Source of the DNA: Flavobacteriaceae bacterium
Lineage (GTDB): Bacteria > Bacteroidota > Bacteroidia > Flavobacteriales > Flavobacteriaceae
Assembly (NCBI GenBank): GCA_020347545.1
Contig: CP070731.1
Location: 228,576-235,896 of the forward strand
Direction: 5' to 3'
DNA length: 7,321 nucleotides
This document shows positions 6,672 to 7,321 of the stretch, piece by piece. The notes beneath the pieces were generated by a model. It saw nothing but the letters and a program-made list of their open reading frames with translations, did no database searches and was not told the origin of the DNA. The position numbers and the translations under genes are program-made. The first letter of the stretch is position 1. Every line of letters starts with the position of its first letter.

Positions 6672-6702
6672 CAAAAATACTATTTATAGCATTGTATACA
6701 AA
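6672..6702 (-). promoter_or_regulatory. Bacteroidota-type promoter for the amidase gene (and probably genes beyond)
   Basis: On the minus strand TTTG (6702-6699), a 19-nt spacer and TATTTTTG (6679-6672) match the Bacteroidota sigma-A consensus TTTG-N19-TAnnTTTG at every fixed position. The start would be near 6666, giving a leader of about 85 nt before the amidase ATG at 6579. The element lies inside the leader and first codons of lptD on the other strand. It is the best promoter match I found in the window. Confidence 0.6.
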
Positions 6703-7321
6703 TTTAAGATACTTACTTTTCTTTGCCCTGTTTTTTTGTTTTGTATGTCAATCGGCTCAGAGCCAAGTGACTCAAAATACTGAAAGTAGAGAAAACAATA
6801 TAAATAGATCAGACAGTCTAAGGGTATCTGATGCAGAAAATCCGGCGCTCGCCGTCCTAGATACCACTAAAATTGATTCGGTTCAGATCACTCCCGAATA
6901 CCTCGAAGACAATATCATTCATAAGTCAAAGGACTACCTTTCCAATGACTTTATCAACCAGAGAGCTACTTTATATGATGAGGCAGAACTTTATTACCAG
7001 GATATTGAGCTCAAGGCAGGAAAGATCATCATCGATTACAAAAACAGTCTGGCCATTGCCACAGGAATCTTTGATTCGGCCGGTGCCTACATCCAGAGGC
7101 CTCAATTTAGACAGGGACAGCAGGCCTCAACTCAGGATTCCCTGATCTATAATTTTGAGAATAAAAAAGCCCTGATCTATAATTCCAGAACAGAGCAGCA
7201 GGGAATGATCATCACCGGGGACATTTCTAAAAAGGAAAACGACAGTACCTTTTACATCAACAGGGCCCGGTTTACAACTTCTCAAAAAGATGACCCTGAT
7301 TATTACGTACAAACCAATAAT
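6692..7321 (+). CDS. lptD: LPS-assembly outer-membrane protein LptD, N-terminal part (truncated by window edge)
   Basis: The frame stays open to the right edge and gives 210 residues from a TTG at 6692. LptD is the outer-membrane barrel that, with its partner LptE, inserts lipopolysaccharide into the outer leaflet; its N-terminal periplasmic domain is OstA/LptA-like and receives LPS from the Lpt bridge. Visible here: a signal-like segment (LRYLLFFALFFCFVC, 5-19, cleavage probably near QSAQS), a low-complexity Ser/Asn/Asp-rich stretch (about 25-60), then an OstA-like region with repeated short beta-strands such as LYDEAELYYQDIELKAGKI, SLIYNFENKKALIYN and GMIITGDI. The barrel lies outside the window. 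No ATG exists in this frame upstream of the OstA region; an in-frame TAA is at 6650-6652. TTG 6692 gives a reasonable signal peptide, but the reading continues meaningfully upstream (see findings). The family call is good; the start is uncertain. Confidence 0.8.
   Translation, partial: MYTNLRYLLFFALFFCFVCQSAQSQVTQNTESRENNINRSDSLRVSDAENPALAVLDTTKIDSVQITPEYLEDNIIHKSKDYLSNDFINQRATLYDEAELYYQDIELKAGKIIIDYKNSLAIATGIFDSAGAYIQRPQFRQGQQASTQDSLIYNFENKKALIYNSRTEQQGMIITGDISKKENDSTFYINRARFTTSQKDDPDYYVQTNN
7140..7184 (+). repeat. 15-nt direct repeat inside lptD
   Basis: CCCTGATCTATAATT occurs at 7140-7154 and again at 7170-7184, 30 nt (10 codons) apart and in the same frame. Both copies encode LIYN after a small residue (SLIYN and ALIYN), consistent with successive beta-strands of the OstA-like domain rather than a mobile or regulatory repeat. 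Confidence 0.6.

Noticed and set aside
6873..7145. Plus-strand open frame of 90 codons starting ATG-like inside lptD
   Set aside because: It lies in another frame of the lptD coding region, its sequence resembles no family, and the lptD frame has clear OstA-like content across the same bases.

Overview
The window reads as chromosomal DNA from an aerobic member of the Bacteroidota, most likely class Flavobacteriia. The evidence is moderate GC with AT-rich gaps, an almost complete lack of Shine-Dalgarno sequences, a match to the Bacteroidota promoter pattern (TTTG, 19-nt spacer, TAnnTTTG), and family variants typical of that group (LptD, split DUF224/CCG redox pair, menaquinone pathway).

Layout: seven complete genes lie on the minus strand. 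In transcription order (right to left) they are: a secreted N-acetylmuramoyl-L-alanine amidase with a C-terminal SPOR-like domain (5476-6579); a single-domain MCE/MlaD protein (4409-5353); a membrane (Fe-S)-binding protein with two 4Fe-4S motifs (2971-4299); a soluble two-CCG-domain Fe-S protein (2112-2891); a single-pass protein with a SPOR-like domain (1483-2094); MenA, the menaquinone prenyltransferase (566-1468); and a small exported Cys-rich hypothetical protein (117-506). A possible further minus-strand gene starts at position 27 and leaves the window on the left. On the plus strand, diverging from the amidase, the 5' part of lptD (LPS transport outer-membrane protein) starts near 6692 and runs off the right edge. 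No gene-free stretch exceeds 300 bases; no RNA gene, mobile element or CRISPR array was seen.

Two themes appear. The right half concerns the cell envelope: peptidoglycan cleavage, lipid trafficking by an MCE protein and LPS export. The middle concerns menaquinone-linked electron transfer: the membrane 4Fe-4S protein and the CCG protein together carry the domain set of a DUF224-type ETF:menaquinone oxidoreductase / heterodisulfide-reductase-like complex, and MenA, which makes the quinone, lies downstream. Gaps of 17 and 14 nt tie the CCG gene, the SPOR gene and menA into one likely operon; the other gaps are 59-122 nt.

I see no clearly new defence or mobile system. The items most worth a second look are the split redox complex with menA, the overlapping divergent amidase/lptD promoters and the uncertain lptD start, and the small CNGKC protein with an inverted repeat just upstream.
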